64,000 nucleotides of DNA, taken from contig OX419762.1 of assembly GCA_948567375.1 (NCBI GenBank), positions 26,045,465-26,109,464 of the forward strand, read 5' to 3'. The first letter of the stretch is position 1, and each line of letters begins with the position of its first letter. The translations under genes were made by a program, and so were the position numbers. The notes below the pieces were generated by a model that saw only the letters and a program-made list of their open reading frames with translations, was not told where the DNA came from and made no database searches. Positions 20,738 to 34,152 of the stretch are shown one piece after another. This DNA is from Lunularia cruciata. Lineage: Eukaryota; Streptophyta; Marchantiopsida; Lunulariales; Lunulariaceae.

Positions 20738-23700
20738 TGTGGTACCCACATTTTTTCCTTCTATTTTGTTAGAGTTTTTTAAGAAGTAGTTAGTAAGAAA
20801 GCCAAATTACGAAGGAAAGAATGCACGGGTGTGTCTTCAGAGTAAACCCAAAGAAGTCAACTTTAGGCCAAAAAGCAGAAGTACTCGGATAGGAGGTATG
20901 AAGAGACAAGTCCAAAGAAGTACTCGTCTTAAGACTAGGAGGCAAAGGCCAATACAAAGACGGTCTAACAAACTTTTTATGTGGCAAGAAATTACACTTC
21001 AAAAACAGCGGAGGTAGGAGAAGCATGCCTTGAAAGTGACAAGCAATCATCACACAAAAGAAGGGGGAGTCGATTTTGAAAGTGGCTAAAGAATGACTGC
21101 ACTTTGGGGTAATATAAAATTGTAATTGCACAAGAGGAAATTGAATATGTCAAGTAGATATCATGTTCCTCAAAGTAGTTGTCCTGTAGTAATGTGTGGC
21201 AAGAAGCCGATTGAGAGTGAACTTTTCTAAAGTCCAAAAGGGGTTAGAGTGTTGCATCCAAGAGAGGGAATAATTTTTCACTGCCAAAGAATGAGAGATC
21301 AAATCATGGCAAAGAAGGTCAAGAACGCACTTGCAATAAGGAGCTTCACAGTGCAGAAGTTAGATGTTGTAGCAAGGATTGAAGTCTTGAATAGACTTTG
21401 TATTACATTTTTTGCTTGGAACTGGAATTTCAATTTCCCAAGAGTTATAGTAGAGATAGCTGCTAGTAATTGTGAGCAATGCCTTGAAGTCAAGGGAAAG
21501 AGAGGAAATCCGGCTCAATAGACTGAGTTGGATTGGAGGTTAGTATTGGGGAAGGAAGTAGGAGAGGCCATTGGAATCACCTTCTATCAAAAGTGTGATG
21601 TTGCAGAGGAGACCAAAGAAATCTGCAATTTGTTCTTTGCTCCGTGTACAACTAATGGTTACAAAGTGGAGTCCTATTGGGACCCAATTAAACAAAGCAT
21701 AGTCAAAGTGATAATAGCTATGTTCAAACCTAAACAAACAACATATGTGGATATGTAATAGGCCGTCTTCTTCCACTAGATGTTTGCAAGAGTGAAAGTG
21801 AAATGAGCAAAGTGCTTCCACCAGCAAGTGAGGCAAATAGTCGTCAATTGGAGAATTAATTTGCCTCCACATTATTTTGCACCGTTTGTAACACATTTCT
21901 ACTTTGGGTTAAATTTTTTGACCACGGAAGAGAGGCAATGCATGGTGTCACATTTCCATCCTAACCTACAATGAGAAGTGGATGAAGAAGAGTAGCACTA
22001 CATGATACACCTATAAGCAAATGATGATCACTTCATCAGAATGGGACAGCAAGAGAGGAAAGAAGTAAGAAATCCAAAGACAAAGAAGAGGACTAAACCC
22101 AAAGAAGAAAAGTTGCCTCAAGCACAACAGAAGACCCAAAGACTTACTCTGCAGGGTAAGAAGGTGGTGAGAGAAGAGACTTTGGAAACTAAGTCTGAAG
22201 GGGAAAAAGAGTCTAGAGGAGGAGACTCAAAAGAAGTAGAGCTCACGTTACAAAGTGGGGAATCCGGAAGTGAGAGTGATGGAGAAAAAGAAGTTCAGCA
22301 ATTGGTTGAAGCGGAAGAAGATGAGGAATTTCATGCAGCGATTGATCATATGGAGGGAAGTGATAATCCCTATGTAGCCCTGGTCATGGAGGAAATGATT
22401 TGGACTGAGCAAAAGAAGGAAGATCCTACATGACCAAGTTCAGCTGGTAAGGAAGAAGGAAGCTCAGATGCGATATCATTGAAAGTATGAAGATCAAGAG
22501 TTCAGGAAAAGGAGCTAGCGGAAGAGATGAAGTACAAAGACGGAGCCAAAGACCAAGAGAACTTTGGCGGAGTACAGTATTTAACGCAGATCATAACTTG
22601 TAGGTTGGAGTTGCTGAAAGCACAATAGAAGGTAATCCCACAAGATCAAAGGAAGGTGAAGAATGAGATGCAGATGGTGAAGTCTTTCATACATGAAGTA
22701 AAGGGATTGCGGGAACGTGTAGCTCAAAGAGAAGAGGAAGTTGAGGAGCTTTGGGTGGATACAGTCTTGAAGAAGAAGACTTTCGAGAAGTTACAAGAGA
22801 GTTTTGAGTCAAGGGGAAGAGAGATGTAGCATCAAGCTGAAGCATTGAAGGACCAAGCAATGTTGCTAACAAAGATGAAGGAAGAAGTCAGTGAAGCATG
22901 CATCAAAAGTATTCATGTGAAGGTGATGGCAATAGTGATGGAGTAGGAGTAAGAAGGCCTGAACAAGAGTGCAATAGGGAAAGATCAAGCATGGTAGAGA
23001 GAGTTGTCAATCCGACATCAAGAAGAAGAAAGATGTAGAGAATTGGTAAGAAGTGTGGAGCTACAAAGTTCTCAGTATATGGAGGAGAAGAATATGCTTG
23101 CTGCTGAGTACAAAGATGAGTTGAAAATGTACCGAGAAGAGTTGAGGGCAAAGCAATCTCAAGGGTATGCATTAGAATCAGTAGGGGAAGTTGTTGCAAG
23201 GTTGCAAGCAATGCTGAGCACAGAGGCTGAAGGAAGATTGGAAGAAGCGAAACTACACAAATTGTGTGCAAATGAATGTGCTTGTTGGATGTTGGATTTC
23301 ACATCCTTGATCTTCATTTTGTGTGTTTGATTGTGAATGAAGTGAAATTGGAGCAATGCCTTGACAGATCTAAGAGAAATTGTAGTGTTGGTAGTATTTT
23401 GCATTTGTGAGTGCAGTGGTGAGTTGGTGTGAAGCAATTTGATCAAGGAAGTTGTGCCTTCAGTGGAAGGGTGGAATACAATTCCAAGACAAAGTTGTTT
23501 TGCAGTGAAGTGCAGTTTTTTGGAGAATTTGAATCATCACCATCAAGATTTTTTTGGACAGAATTTGTTATGTTGTGATTATGAGGATGTGAATTTGTGA
23601 CAAGTTGTCAAGATTGCATGCTTGTTACTCTCTTTTGGGTGTGGTTTCTACCCGAGAGACTAAAGAAGGACTTAAGAAGAACCACATTGGTGACAGTTGC

Positions 23701-23791
23701 TTCATATTTGACCAATTTTGAATTGTATCTTTATGGGAACAAACATTACTTACCTGATTACTACAAAAGTGATATTTGCCGGGTTGTCACA
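20738..23791 (+). repeat. 5' LTR of B1
   Basis: Starts TGTGGTACCCACATTTTTT and ends GGGTTGTCACA. It holds a shortened LTR ORF (21192-23270). The ~700-bp deletion joins ...ACTACACAAATTG directly to TGTGCAAATGAATGTGCTTG near 23266, removing the ORF end and the TATA-like box. That would leave this LTR without its expected promoter. Confidence 0.88.
21192..23270 (+). pseudogene. Family B LTR-internal ORF in B1 5' LTR (truncated)
   Basis: ATG at 21192 (MCGKKPIESELF) is conserved in position in the 3' LTR (30389) and B2 (38993). Blocks: VRVLHPREGIIFHCQ, ARIEVLNRLCITFFAWNWNF (21385-21430), GKRGNPAQ, ITFYQKCDVAEET, MFKPKQTTYVDM; then an acidic Glu-rich region (22150-22430) and coiled coil (22660-23250). 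Several stops are present. The conserved C-terminal block is deleted. Function unknown. Confidence 0.5.
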
Positions 23792-23798
23792 TGAATTT

Positions 23799-23816
23799 TG
23801 GCACCACTATCAGGGA
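23799..23816 (+). other. Primer-binding site of B1
   Basis: TGGCACCACTATCAGGGA, 7 nt after the LTR end. A tRNA-Asp-type PBS, as in Athila/Tat-like plant elements, with two to three differences from the B3 site. Confidence 0.7.
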
Positions 23817-23869
23817 TACAAACCTTGGATGTGGAAGAATATGAAGCCAATTTCAAAACTAGGTGTCAA

Positions 23870-25997
23870 AGCAATATGAATATTTTTATTAAGAGAACAA
23901 TTGGAAGAGAGAGTTCAAAAATGAACATTGCAACATGAAGAAGAAGAACACCAGAAGATTTGATCTACTTTTGTCAAAACCAAACATGAGGTATTGGACT
24001 TTCAACTTCTTCACAAAGTTCAAGAAACCTCGTGCAAACTTAAACAAAGAAAACACAAAGGTAGGTGGCAAGGCCACTTCTCATCTCCATCTTCCAAAAA
24101 AAAAAAAGACTCCAGTGGGCAAACATATGCATTACAACCTAGTACACCAACTTCCCCTAAAGCCATAAATGAAGTTGAATTTATAAAGAAATTCATTTAT
24201 AAAAGGACAACATGAATTTTAACGAAAGAAGAGTGCCAACATCTCTTACAAACATTTCCTTGGTTGACTTGGGAGAATTTTCATGAACACTTGTAGAGTG
24301 TTGAAACTCCTACTCTATTTCCAGTCAAAGTTGACACCATCAGAGAAGGAGAATCTATTGACAAAGATCCCACTTTGAACTTGACTAATTGGAATCCTTG
24401 GGCTGTCAACACAACGTTGATGCCAGCCAATTCCTTAGGCCCATCAAGTTCAATGTTACCACAACCAATCCCACCAAGTCAAACAATGACTTTGTTGCAT
24501 GTCACCCAACATGCCTATCAAAAGTACATGGGGACAAAACAAGATGAAGATCCTGACAAATTTATCAAAGAATTTGAAGTCATTTCCTTTGCCAACAAGG
24601 AACATGACTATGCGGATTGTTTGTGAATTTTTCCAAGTTTGCTCCAAAAGAAAGCTCAGAGATGGTACACCCATGTAACCTAGAAGGGGTTCACACCAAC
24701 CAACTGGGCAGACTTGCAAAATGGCTTCCTGGAACAATTTTGGGAAGTTGACTATGATACAAGTGTCTTTGCGGCACTCAATGATTTGGACCAAGGGAAG
24801 AAGGAAAAGTTGAGAGACTACTCTAAGCGGTTCATGGCTCTCTTGAACCGAGTTCCAAAGCAATCTGGTCTAGTAGGTTACTCCAATACCCAAGCCATTA
24901 CTTGGTTCCTAGGTGGACTCTCACCATAGATTTGTATCTTTGCCAAGGAGAGGAATGTTACTTCCTTGGACAAAATACTCAAGCATGTTGCTCGTTATGA
25001 GGCGGCCCACTCTCACTCATCCAACAACCAAAGAAATGGGGAGAAGAAAGGCAAGAAGCCCAATGGAGAGCTTCTTGTAGCACATCCCCTTCTTTAGAAG
25101 AATCCTTCTAGTTCTTCTTTGGAATCTGAAGAAGATTCAAAGCCAAGAAGAATACAAAGACACGGAGGAAAGAAACCAATAACACCTCCAGCAAAGAATG
25201 TACATAAGGCAGATCAGAAGCTGGAAACTCTCAAGGAGTTTGTGGATTTCAAGATCTAGATGATTGGAGCTAAGGATCAAAGAAAGCTTCCATCATTTGG
25301 CAGACAAACTGTATGGTGCACTATGTGTGATAAATACAGCCAAGCTAATAAGGAGTGTTTGACTTGCACTACATTTCTAGTGCAAAAAATTGATTGGGTT
25401 CTAGGTTGGGACCAAAGTGAGGAAGATGAGGTTGTGTACCAGACCCAAGAGGTACATCCTTAGGCGAGCACATCGTACCAAGGTCCAAAGTATGGACCAA
25501 GGGAGTATAACAATAATCCTCCTCCATGAAGACCACCAGTGGGTGGCCAAAATAAGCCTCAAAATGTTGCACTAGGTGCTTGTTATAATTATGGCTCGAT
25601 GGGACATTGGTCTCCAAACTATTTGGAGCCAAGACGGAAAATTGGGTACGCCCCATTATGCGGAAAGTGTAAGAGATCGGGGCATATTGGAAACCAGTGC
25701 CCACAACCACCAAACCCAAATCCACTTGTAAAATATGTACAGATCCCAGCTAAGCGTGCTGCACTCCAAGCAAAGGGGGATACTAATGTAAATTGTATAA
25801 CACTAGAGGAGGAGAGGCCTCAAGGAGAGAGTCCGGCTTCAAAAGGAGAATGGCCAAACCTTGAAATTTTGAAGGTTGAGACATGCTCGTGTAAGAAGAA
25901 GTGTGATCCCAAAGAAGCAAGTACTACTTTGTCTTCACAAAAGGCAAAGAGGTTGCGCCCAAAAGCTATTCTTTCTACCAAGGAGGAAACATTCTAG
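23870..25997 (+). pseudogene. B1 Gag
   Basis: Basic N-terminus (DFQLLHKVQET, KKKKDSSGQTYAL), then capsid region in one frame (AQRWYTHVT, TNWADLQNGFLEQFWEVDYDT, KEKLRDYSKRFMALLNRV). Three knuckle-like motifs follow: CTMCDKYSQANKEC (His lost), CYNYGSMGHWSPNY (two Cys lost), and the intact CGKCKRSGHIGNQC at 25658-25699. Four or five stops interrupt it. It would package element RNA. Confidence 0.8.
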
Positions 25998-26017
25998 CAA
26001 AAGCTAAAGCTAAAGCT

Positions 26018-26820
26018 TTGCAGAAAGAAATCAAGGAAGTTGTGCTCAAAACGTGGGAGATGAGTTTGGAGGAGGACATGAAGACAAAGCCTCCCATTTT
26101 TTTGGCGGATATCAAGTCCAAAGTGAAGGACTTGATCCAAGCCGAAGTTGGTCAACCCAAAGAACATTGGGTTAAGGCCATTAGTACTCCAATCACCATC
26201 TTGAATCACCCCGCAGTCCAATTTGAACAAGGAAAGACTTTAGACCCAAAGATGAAGGTGAAGAAGGTGAAGTTGGGAGGAGTCCCTTAGTATGATATTG
26301 TGGCCAATTTGGCATCTACAAGTGCTAACATCACATTTAAGCAATTGTGGGAGCACAACAAGCAGTACAAGAGGCAGTTGAGTTCAACCCTCAAGAAAGT
26401 AAGGGCGATGACCAAGAAAGACTTGCCCGTAATTTATCATATTGAACAAGAAGATTTGGGATCTCCTGAAGTGGATGCGGAGATCACAAGCTGCATGATC
26501 ATATCAATACCCATTGATTCGGGGTCAGGTGTGAATGTCATGATAGAAGACATTGCACATTGATTGGAGTATACAACATTTGAACCAACATCCCAAAATT
26601 TGAAATTTTTGGATCAAACCAAGAGATGGCCTTTGGGCATGCTATCAAATATTACCACGATCATTGGAGGTGTGCCTTTCAAGTTAAACTACATTGTGTT
26701 ATGACCAATAACCAAAACTGGTTACCCACTCTTAATCGGAAGAACCTAGTTGTACAATGTTCAGGTTATTGTGGATTAGCACCAGCAAAAGCTAAGGTTC
26801 AAGAACATCTTGTCCGATGA
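26018..26820 (+). pseudogene. B1 protease
   Basis: Frame changed by indel from gag. Long linker, then the active-site region IPIDSGSGVNVMIEDIAH (Asp-Ser-Gly kept, ~26505-26560), then WPLGMLSNITTIIGGVPFKLNY across a frame change and YPLLIGR near 26730, as in retropepsins of Athila/Tat-like elements. Stops after IEDIAH make it inactive here. 26833-27024 continues with an acidic Ser/Asp/Glu segment. Confidence 0.65.
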
Positions 26821-27221
26821 TCAGAAGTTGTAATGGAGAGTTGGACAAAGGTTCTCCATCTTGGAGAAACAACATCATCTGAAGATGAAGATGAATCCAA
26901 AGATTCATCATCTTTGTCTTCAAGAGACTCCGAAGACAAAGTCCAAGTCAACTACTTGGAATGCTATGAGATAGAGGTCAAAGACAAAGACCCATACAAC
27001 ATTGCCTTGGGTGAACATGACTAGGAAGAAGGAGGTTTGACTGCATTTCAACTCAGATTAAGCCAAGTAAGCCATGTTGAAGGAGTCATCAACCCTGATG
27101 ACTGTTAAGATGTTATCTTGACTCAAGGAAAATTTTTGAAGACAATCACTTTGGAGAAGTTGCATGATACACTGCACTGTTTATAGAATTCTAGGATGTA
27201 TTCACCTAGTCTATTGATCAA

Positions 27222-28500
27222 ATGCTGGGTATTCCACAAGAATTTGGAGAACACCAGATTGATCTGGTTGACGATGCAATTCCGGTTTGGCAAAGAAAAT
27301 ACCGCTTGAACTTAAAGTACTCACTCTTGGTCAAAGATGAAATTGATAAGTACTTAGGGGCCAAAATAATCTTTCATGTCTTGAGTAGTGAGTTGGTTTC
27401 CCCCATAGTCATTTTTCAAAAGAAGAAGATTTGGAAGATTTGAGTGTGCCAAGGTTTTTGCAAGTTGAATGTAGTCACAAGGAAGGATCATCATCCCTTG
27501 CCTTTTACTCATACAATTTTGGACCAAGTAGCTGGTCATCCTTGTTATAGTTTTCTCAATGGATTTTCAGGGTATAATCAAGTATCCATCCAAGAAGAGG
27601 GCAAGGATAAAACTACATTCACTACCAATTGGGGCACTTTTGCTTACAATCAAATGCCCTTTGGGTGGTATAATGCTCCCGCTACTTTCCAGCGGATGAT
27701 GAATGCAATCTTCAAGGATTTTCTGAGCAAATTTGTGGGGGTCTTCATTGATGATTTTTGTGTGTTTGGGCAAAGAGAGGTACATTTAGATTACCTTCAC
27801 CAAAATTTTGAAAGGTGTCATTTTGCTAGTTTGTCATTACACCCAGAGAAATGCTTCTTTGCAATGAAGGAGGGAATTCTTTTGGGGTATTGGGTGTCAA
27901 ACCAAGGTATTGAAGTTGATGTTGAGAAGGTAAAATTTATCTTAGCTTTGGAATCCCCAAAAAAAATCCAAGAGTTGAGAGCCTTCTTAGGACATGTAGG
28001 ATACTACATATGCTTTGTTTCAAACTACATGGTGCTTGCGGCACCCCTTACAAAGCTTCTGAAGAAGTCCAAAGGCTACTTGTGGGAAGCAGAACAAGAG
28101 GAAGCTTTCCAAGTATTGAAGAAGAAATTGGTTGAAGCACCAATTATGAGGGCCCTAAATTAGGATGCCACTTTTCAAGTGTATGTGGACACTTTGTCCA
28201 TGGCAATCGGAGTAGTCTTAAGTCAGAAGGATGAGAAGAAGAAGGACTAACCAATTTATTATGCCAACCAACAATTATCAGTTGCAGAAAAGAACTATTT
28301 GACAATTGAAAGAGAAGCACTCGGAATGGTGTATGCTTATAAGAATTTTTTCCACTATCTGTTGGGATATGAGTTTGTCTTCTATGTTGACCATTATGCA
28401 TTGCAACATTTGGTCAAGAAGGCAGATTTGTCCAAACAAATTGCAAGATGGATCTTGTTGTGACAAGAATTTCCATACATTGTACAAGTAAGGAAGGGAG
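27222..28500 (+). pseudogene. B1 reverse transcriptase and RNase H
   Basis: RT: LNVVTRKDHHPLPFTH, YSFLNGFSGYNQVSI, MPFGWYNAPATFQRMMN, catalytic FIDDFCVFG (27748-27774; F replaces Y of YxDD, as is common in this group), and FLGHVGYYICFVSNY. RNase H from 28164: YVDTLSMAIGVVLSQ (active-site Asp kept), REALGMVYAYKNF, FYVDHYALQHLV, NADFLSKLE. Stops at ~27440, 28161 and 28250 interrupt it. Confidence 0.88.
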
Positions 28501-28502
28501 CT

Positions 28503-29900
28503 TTGTATTCAAATGCGGACTTCCTATCCAAGTTAGAAACTCAAGACCAAGACTTGGAAGTTGATGATCGGTATCCTGATGAAGAGCTATATCATTTAAT
28601 AGCTATGCAAAGTACAAGGTATGCGGCCAAATATCACTATCTGCATACTTGTCATTGTCTTGAAGGGCTGGACCAGGAGCAGAGGGTTGTCTTCCTTGAG
28701 AAGATGGGACCGTACCAACTACAACAAAACATTTTATTTAAGATGGGCAAAGATGAAGTACTTTGGAGATGTTTGGAGGCATATGAAGTTAGAAGAGTCA
28801 TTAAGTCCTTACAATCTGAAGCATTGGGAGGACACTATGCCCTAAAGGATATTGTGAAGAAAATCCTTTCAGCAAGGTTTTGGTGGCCTATGATGTATAA
28901 AGACACTTATGCCCATATTCAAAGTTGTGATGCCTGTCAGAGAACAGGAAAACCGATGGCTACTTCCTAGTGGCCTTTGAGACCAATTTTGCCTTGGCTC
29001 CATTTGAGAAATGGGGTATTGAATTTTGTGGGTCCAATTCAACCAATGACCCAAGTCACAAAAAAGAGATACATCTTGGTATGCACTAATTATGCTACCA
29101 AGATGGTAGAAATAGAAGCAACACAGAGAGATGATGCAGAAATGGTAGCAAATTTTTTCTTCCGCAACATCATTTCATGATATGGTTGTCCTTTGGAATT
29201 GGTCAGTGATCAAGGAACTCATTTTCTGAACTCTATGGTGGAAACATGAACCAAGTACTTCCAGATTAAACATTTGAAGACAACTCCCTATGAGCCAAAA
29301 GCGAATGGATTAACAGAGAAGGCCAACGGATTGTTGTGTAAAATTTGAATAAGGTGATAGTCAATTATGCCTATAATTGGGACACAAAGTTACCTGTAGC
29401 TTTGTGAGCATACAAAACAACTGAAAATATTACAACCAAACAATCTCCATACTTCTTGACATACGGATTGCATCCCATACTACCAGTTGAATTTGAAGTA
29501 CCATCATATTGGATTCTGTATGAGGAACAATTGCCGGAAGAAGAAAGACATGATCTTTGTATCCATCAACTGATGTGGTTAGAAAATAAAAGGGATGATG
29601 CAATGCAAACCACAAAGGAAGTGCAAGAACAAAGGAAGAGCAGGCACAATAAGTGAATCAAGCCTATGGCTATTCAGGAAGGTGATTTAGTATTGTTATA
29701 TGACAATTGCCAAATCTTTTTTCCGAGCAAACTGCATTTAAGGTGGATGGAGCCATACCGTGTTATGCACATATATGCCAATGGCTCTATTCAACTTGCA
29801 AACCTGGAAGGCAATCCTTTTTCCACTCACATAAATGGGTAGAGAGTTAGAAAGTTTTGGACCATAGACCCGACTTTGTATAAAGAACTGATTGTCGATG
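28503..29900 (+). pseudogene. B1 integrase
   Basis: Zinc region GGHYALKDIVKKIL...SCDACQRTGK. Core: Asp in ILVCTNYATK is replaced (the usual D of xxxDYxTK is N); LVSDQGTHFLNS keeps Asp; NGLTEKANGLL keeps Glu. C-terminal part FFPSKLHLRWMEPYRVMHI is the GPY/F equivalent. Several stops (28969, 29178, 29348 region, 29405). No chromodomain follows; the PPT begins soon after. Confidence 0.82.
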
Positions 29901-29920
29901 TTTGCGGAGATGCTCACATT

Positions 29921-29934
29921 TGAGGGAGGGGGTA
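29921..29934 (+). other. Polypurine tract of B1
   Basis: TGAGGGAGGGGGTA immediately before the 3' LTR start (TATGGTACCC at 29935). It would prime plus-strand DNA. Confidence 0.8.
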
Positions 29935-30388
29935 TATGGTACCCACATTTTTTTCTCTATTTTGTTAGAGTTTTTGAAGAAGAAGTTAGTAAGAAAGCCA
30001 AATTATGAAGGAAAGAATACACATGTATGTCTTTTGAGTAAACCCAAAGAAGTTGACTTTGGGTTAGAAAGCAGAAGTACTCGGATGGGGAGTACAAAGA
30101 GACAAGTCCAAAGAAGTACTCATTTTTGGACCGGGAAGCAAAGGCCAATACAAAGATGGTCTAACAACCTTTCTACGTGGCAAGAAAGTACACTTCAAGA
30201 AACTATAGAGGCAAGAGAAGCATGCCTTGACAATAACAGGCAATCAATACATAGAAGAAGAGGGAGTCTATTTTGAAAGTGACTGAAGAATGACTGCACT
30301 TCGGGGTAATATAAAATTGCAACTGCACAAGGGGAAATCAAATATGTCAAGTAGATACCCTGTTCCTCTGAGTAGTTGTCCTACAATA

Positions 30389-32893
30389 ATGAGTGTCAAG
30401 AAGCAGATCAAGAGTGAAATTTTCTAAAGTCCAAAAGGGGTTAGAGTGTTGCATCCAGGAGAGTGAATAGTTTTTCAGTGCTGAAGAACGAGAGATCAAA
30501 TGATGGAGAAGAAGGTCAAGAACACACTTGCAATAAGGAGCTTTGCAATTTGGAAGTTAGATGTTGTAGCAAGGATTGAAGTCTTGAATAGACTTCATAT
30601 TAAGTTTTTAGCCTAGAACTAGAATTTTAGTTTCCCAAGAGTCATGGCAGAGATAGCTGCCAATAATTGTGTGAAAGCCTTGAAGTCAAGGTGAAGAAAG
30701 GAAATCCGGCTCAATGGACTGAGTAGGATTGGAGGTTAGTATTAGTGAAGGAAGTAGGAGAGGCAACTAGGATTACCTTCTATTGGAAGTGTGATGTTGT
30801 AGAGGAGACCGCAAAAATTTGCAATTCATTCTTTGCTCCACGTACGACTAATGGTTACAAAGTGGAGTCCTAATGGGACCCAATTAAACAAAGCATCATC
30901 GGAGCAATAATGGCTACATTCAAACTTGAACAAATGACATACTTGAATATGTAACAGGCCTTCTTCTTCCACCAGATGTTTGTAGGAGTGAAGGTGAATT
31001 GGGCAAAGTGCTTCCACCAGCAAATGAGGCAGATGGTCACCAATTGGAGAACTAATTTGCTTCCACATTATTTTGCACCGTTTGTAGCACATTTCTAGTT
31101 TGGGTTAAATTTGCTAACTGTGGAGGAGAGGCGATGCATGGTGTCACATTTCCATCCTAACCTACAATGAGAAGCGGATGAAATAGAGCAGCACTACATG
31201 ATACACCTATGAGAAAATGATGATCACTTCACTAGAATGAGACAACAAGAGAAGGGAGAAGTAAGAAGTCCAAAGATGATAAAGAAGACTAAACCCAAAG
31301 AAGAATAGTTGCCTCAAGCACAGCGGAAGACCCAAAGACTTACTTTGTGAGGTAAGAAGGTAGTGAGAGAAGGGACTTCAGAAACTGAGTCTGAAGGGGA
31401 AATAGAGTCTAGAGGAGGAGACTCAAAAGAAGCAGAGCTCATGTTACAAAGTGGGGAATCCAGAAGTGAGAGTGATGGAACAGAAGAAGTTCAGCAATTG
31501 GTTGGAGCAGAAGAAGATGAGGAACTTCATGCAGCAATTGATTGTATGGAGGGAAATGATAATCCCTGTGTAGCCTTGGTCATGGAGCAAATGATTTGGA
31601 CTGAGCAAAAGAAGGAAGACCCTACAGGACTGAGTTGAGCTGGTAAGGAAGAAGGAAGCTCAAACGCAATATCATTGAAAGTATGAAGATCAAGACTTTG
31701 GGAGAAGGAGCCGGTGAAAGAGATGAAGTACAAGACGGGGCCAAAGACCAAGAGAACTTTGGCGGAGTATAGTATTTAACGCAGATCGTAACTTGTAGGT
31801 TGGAGTTGTTGAAAGCACAACAAAAGGTAATCTTGCAAGATCAAGGAAGATGAAGAATGAGTTGCAGATGGGGAAGTCTTTGATAGATGAAATAAAGGGA
31901 TTGCAGGAATGTGTAGCTCAAAGAGAAGAGGAAGTTGAGGAGCTTTAGGTGGATACAATCTTCAAGAAGAAGACTTTCAAGAAGTTACAAGAGAGTTTTG
32001 ATTCAAGGAGAAGAGAGATGCAATGTCAAGCCAAAGCATTGAAGGAGCGGAGGATGTTGCAAACAAAGATGAAGGAGGAAGTCAGTGAAGCACACGTCAA
32101 AAGTATTCATATGGAGGCGATGGCAGCAATGATGGAGTAGGAGTTAGAAGGCTTGAAGAAGAGTGCAGTAGTGAAAGATCAAGCATGGCAGAGAGAGTTG
32201 TCAATCCGACATTAAGAAGAAGATAGATTGAGAGAATTGGTAAGAAGTGCGGAGCTACAAAGTTCTCAGTATGGAGTGTGGAGGAGAAGAAGATGCTTGC
32301 TATTGAGTATGAAGATGAGTTGAAGATGTACCAAGAAGAGTTGAGGGTAGAGCAATCTTAGGGGTATGCATCAGAATTAGTAGGGGAAGTTGTTTGGAAG
32401 GCTACGAGCAGAGTTAAGTACAGAGGTTGAAGGAACATTGGAAGAAGCAAGACTACACAAATTGAAATTGCTTGTGCAAGAAACTCGGAAGAGAAGAGCA
32501 AAAGATGTTGATATGAAGACTCTTCTGATTTGTTTAAGGGAGAGAGTAGATAGAAAGATGTTGGAAGTAGGAGACAATGTCAGTCTCAGATTAGATTTAG
32601 TGAATTTAGAGTTAGGGAGAATTAGGAGTATTGTGCACAAAGATCAAAAATCCAAAGTAAGAGACGTAGGAGTGTAGGTGTCTTTGGAGTTGTCATTTGA
32701 GACATAAGAGAAGAGTAGGTCGGAAGATAAAGAGTTAGATAAGGTACCCACTAGTGTAATTGTAGTTTAGAGTGAAGAAGTAGTAGAAATAGTGAAGGCC
32801 TTAGTAGAATTAGATAGACCCAAAGAAGGAGAATTAATAGGAAGATCATCACGTTTGGAAGCCAAAGAAGAGGTAAACATTGGATTGGAGTAG
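30389..32893 (+). pseudogene. Family B LTR-internal ORF in B1 3' LTR
   Basis: ATG at 30389 (MSVKKQIKSEIF), with stops soon after. Recognisable blocks run to the end: acidic region 31363-31638, coiled-coil 31949-32140 and 32390-32640 (RVDRKMLEVGDNVSLRLDL), C-terminal VSLEL block ~32690. The ORF stops 120 bp before the TATA-like box. In a full-length transcript it would occur once, at the 3' end, like ORFs in the U3 of some retroviruses. Confidence 0.5.
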
Positions 32894-33411
32894 AAACAAT
32901 TTTGAGATATGAAGAGGCAAATTTGAAGAGATGCATTGTCATTTTGGATCTACAAGTTGGTAAAGTTCTTATAGAACGGTATAGTTGTTAGCAATTGTTG
33001 ATTGCTCTACTATTTAGAGGAGGCATCCATAGTATGTTGTTGTTCAATATTCCAAATTCTGAAGATAGATAAAGCAAAGTGTTGATTTTAGTGCTTGTCG
33101 CTTGAGCTTAATTCCAAGTGTCAACTCTATGTTTGTAATTGTAAGTGTTGGGAGAATTTCAAAGTGCTAATCAGTGTGCTTGTTGGATGTTGGATTCCAC
33201 ATCCTTGATCTTCATTCTGTGTGTTTGATCGTGAGTGAAGTGCAATTGGAGCAATGCCTTGACAGATCTAAGAGGAATTGTAGTGTTGGTAGTATTCTAC
33301 ATTTGTGAGTGTAGTGTTGAGTTGATGTGAAGCAATTTTAATCAAGGAAGTTGTGCTTTTAATGGAGAAGTGGAATACAATTCCAAGGCAAAGTCATTTG
33401 TAGTGAAGTGC

Positions 33412-34152
33412 TGTAATACCAAGGGTCAACCATATGATCTAGATGTGAAATTTGGTTTGGTAACATCTAGAATGATATTATACATGATGGTCAAAATAGA
33501 TCAGATAGAAGTGTCACCAAAAGAGTACTTCTACAAATAGGACAAAAACCAAAATAGACTTGAGAACCTTAGAACCAATAGCTAGACATATGATTTAAAG
33601 GTGAGAATTGGTTTGGTAACATCTGGAAGGATGTTACACATGATGGACTAAACAGATCAGAAAGAGGTGTCACCAAAAGAGGACTTCTACTAATAGAGTA
33701 GGAACCAAAATATGCCTGAAATCTTTGAAGGCAATTTTGGAGGCCTAAACGGATGAATTAGGCCTTGAAAATGTGCATATTCCTCCCCCCCAACGTTTGA
33801 AAGGCTGGACTTCCCTTCCCCCTGGTTTGTCTTGTCAAGAGCTTTCCAATGATACCTTACTCATGTGATTCTGAGATTCCTATAGGAAGATTCCCTAAAA
33901 GATTCCTTCCGGTCAAAGCTCGTTTGACCAACCAGATAGGACCTAGACCAAACAAGTCACCCATCCAATTAAGTAATCCAAGGGTGGAGTTTGCTGACAT
34001 GTCACCTATCTATGTCCCTAATCCTATGGTGGAGCTTCCTTGGAGGAGATCCTCTTTGTCTATATAATAAAGAGAAGGTGCTCCCTTGGGGCATCGAATG
34101 TTTGAGTGTGCAATCTATGTTTTCTCTCTTCTCTTGTCCTTGGAGTATTACA
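33412..34152 (+). mobile_element. Solo LTR of family F
   Basis: 741 bp, TGTAATACC...GGAGTATTACA, matching the reverse complement of the two LTRs of element F (49983-50706, 55263-55998). TSD AGTGC at 33407-33411 and 34153-34157. It sits in the B1 3' LTR, so it is younger than B1. It formed by LTR-LTR recombination or loss of the internal part. No coding content. Confidence 0.92.

Noticed and set aside
24094..24106. Poly-A run as the tail of a processed retrocopy or LINE
   Set aside because: It lies inside the B1 gag leader where B0 has AAGAAGAAGAAAG, so it is a local A-run expansion.
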